Positions 5,672 through 5,792 of a DNA stretch of 5,792 nucleotides are shown one piece after another. Made by a program: the position numbers and the translations under genes. Within the stretch, counting starts at the first letter, position 1; the number at the start of each line of letters is the position of its first letter. This DNA is from an uncultured Enorma sp. (GTDB lineage: Bacteria > Actinomycetota > Coriobacteriia > Coriobacteriales > Coriobacteriaceae), in NCBI GenBank assembly GCA_905210055.1, contig CAJLVH010000121.1, positions 1 to 5,792 of the forward strand, read 5' to 3'. Under the pieces are notes generated by a model. The model was given only the letters and a program-made list of their open reading frames with translations. It did no database searches and had not been told where the DNA came from.

Positions 5672-5792
5672 CTACTCACCTCCCTTCACAGCGCGGGCTT
5701 CCGAGGCCGACGCCTGAACACCGGCCGTCTTGTCAGGGTCGCTGAGCACTGAATATGCCTCCGAAGCTTCCTTGAACTTCTCCTCGGCGGTC
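5672..5792 (-). CDS. 3' end of the preceding operon gene; J-domain-like C-terminal segment
   Basis: Only the last 39 codons are in the window, ending at TAG (5674-5672), one base before the ABC start. It is judged coding because the frame is open to the edge, keeps GC-rich third positions, and ends where the next gene's ribosome-binding site begins (the GGGAGGTGA lies in its last codons). The residues AEEKFKEASEAYSVLSDPDK closely resemble helix III of DnaJ J-domains (family pattern AEEKFKEINEAYEVLSDPEKR), but the usual RxxYD-x-FG does not follow; instead there is a short Ala/Ser-rich tail ending KGGE. From context one expects the partner ABC subunit here, yet this stretch does not look like an ATPase-domain end. 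The protein could be an ABC subunit with an unusual tail, a DnaJ-like protein, or a fusion. Confidence 0.6.
   Translation of the reverse strand, partial: TAEEKFKEASEAYSVLSDPDKTAGVQASASEARAVKGGE

Noticed and set aside
1..5792. CRISPR array, tRNA, rRNA, transposase or prophage genes
   Set aside because: No evenly spaced direct repeats, RNA-gene signatures or mobile-element proteins were seen. The five palindromic repeats are irregularly spaced and intergenic, unlike CRISPR.

Overview
The window is GC-rich, with G or C at most third codon positions, and is densely coding. It carries strong purine-rich Shine-Dalgarno sites and mixes ATG and GTG starts. Together with ClpB, tandem small esterases and an exporter whose signature reads ISQGQ, this suggests a high-GC Gram-positive. 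My best guess is an anaerobic member of the Coriobacteriia (Collinsella/Olsenella-like), but that is an impression and was not tested.

Layout: (1) 1-791, minus strand: the N-terminal 263 residues of the disaggregase ClpB; the rest lies off the left edge. Its start codon sits in the centre of a perfect 16-bp palindrome, and an AT-rich promoter region with two imperfect tandem repeats lies upstream. (2) 792-1126: a divergent intergenic region with that promoter and one copy (A) of an intergenic palindromic repeat. (3) 1127-1681, plus strand: an unrecognised 184-residue protein with two predicted membrane helices. (4) 1682-1906: two more repeat copies (B, C) facing each other, then a possible -10 box. 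(5) 1907-2746 and 2796-3695, plus strand: two paralogous alpha/beta-hydrolase esterases, probably one operon, with repeat copy D in the 49-bp gap. (6) 3696-3792: a convergent gap with copy E, which may also be the terminator of the minus-strand operon. (7) 3793-5670, minus strand: a fused permease/ATPase half-exporter of the heterodimeric ABC multidrug/lipid type. (8) 5672-5792, minus strand: the last 39 codons of the preceding gene of that operon, with a stretch resembling part of a DnaJ J-domain.

The genes form three transcription units that need not be functionally linked: protein quality control (clpB), cytosolic ester hydrolysis (the esterase pair) and export (ABC operon). The feature that ties the window together is non-coding. 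A nearly palindromic element of about 28 bp, with GGTTGG/CCAACC ends around a GGAACAYGTCCC-like core, occurs five times, at least once in every intergenic gap longer than 40 bp. This family and the palindrome over the clpB start codon are the most distinctive signals here. I see no CRISPR array, tRNA, rRNA, transposase or phage gene.
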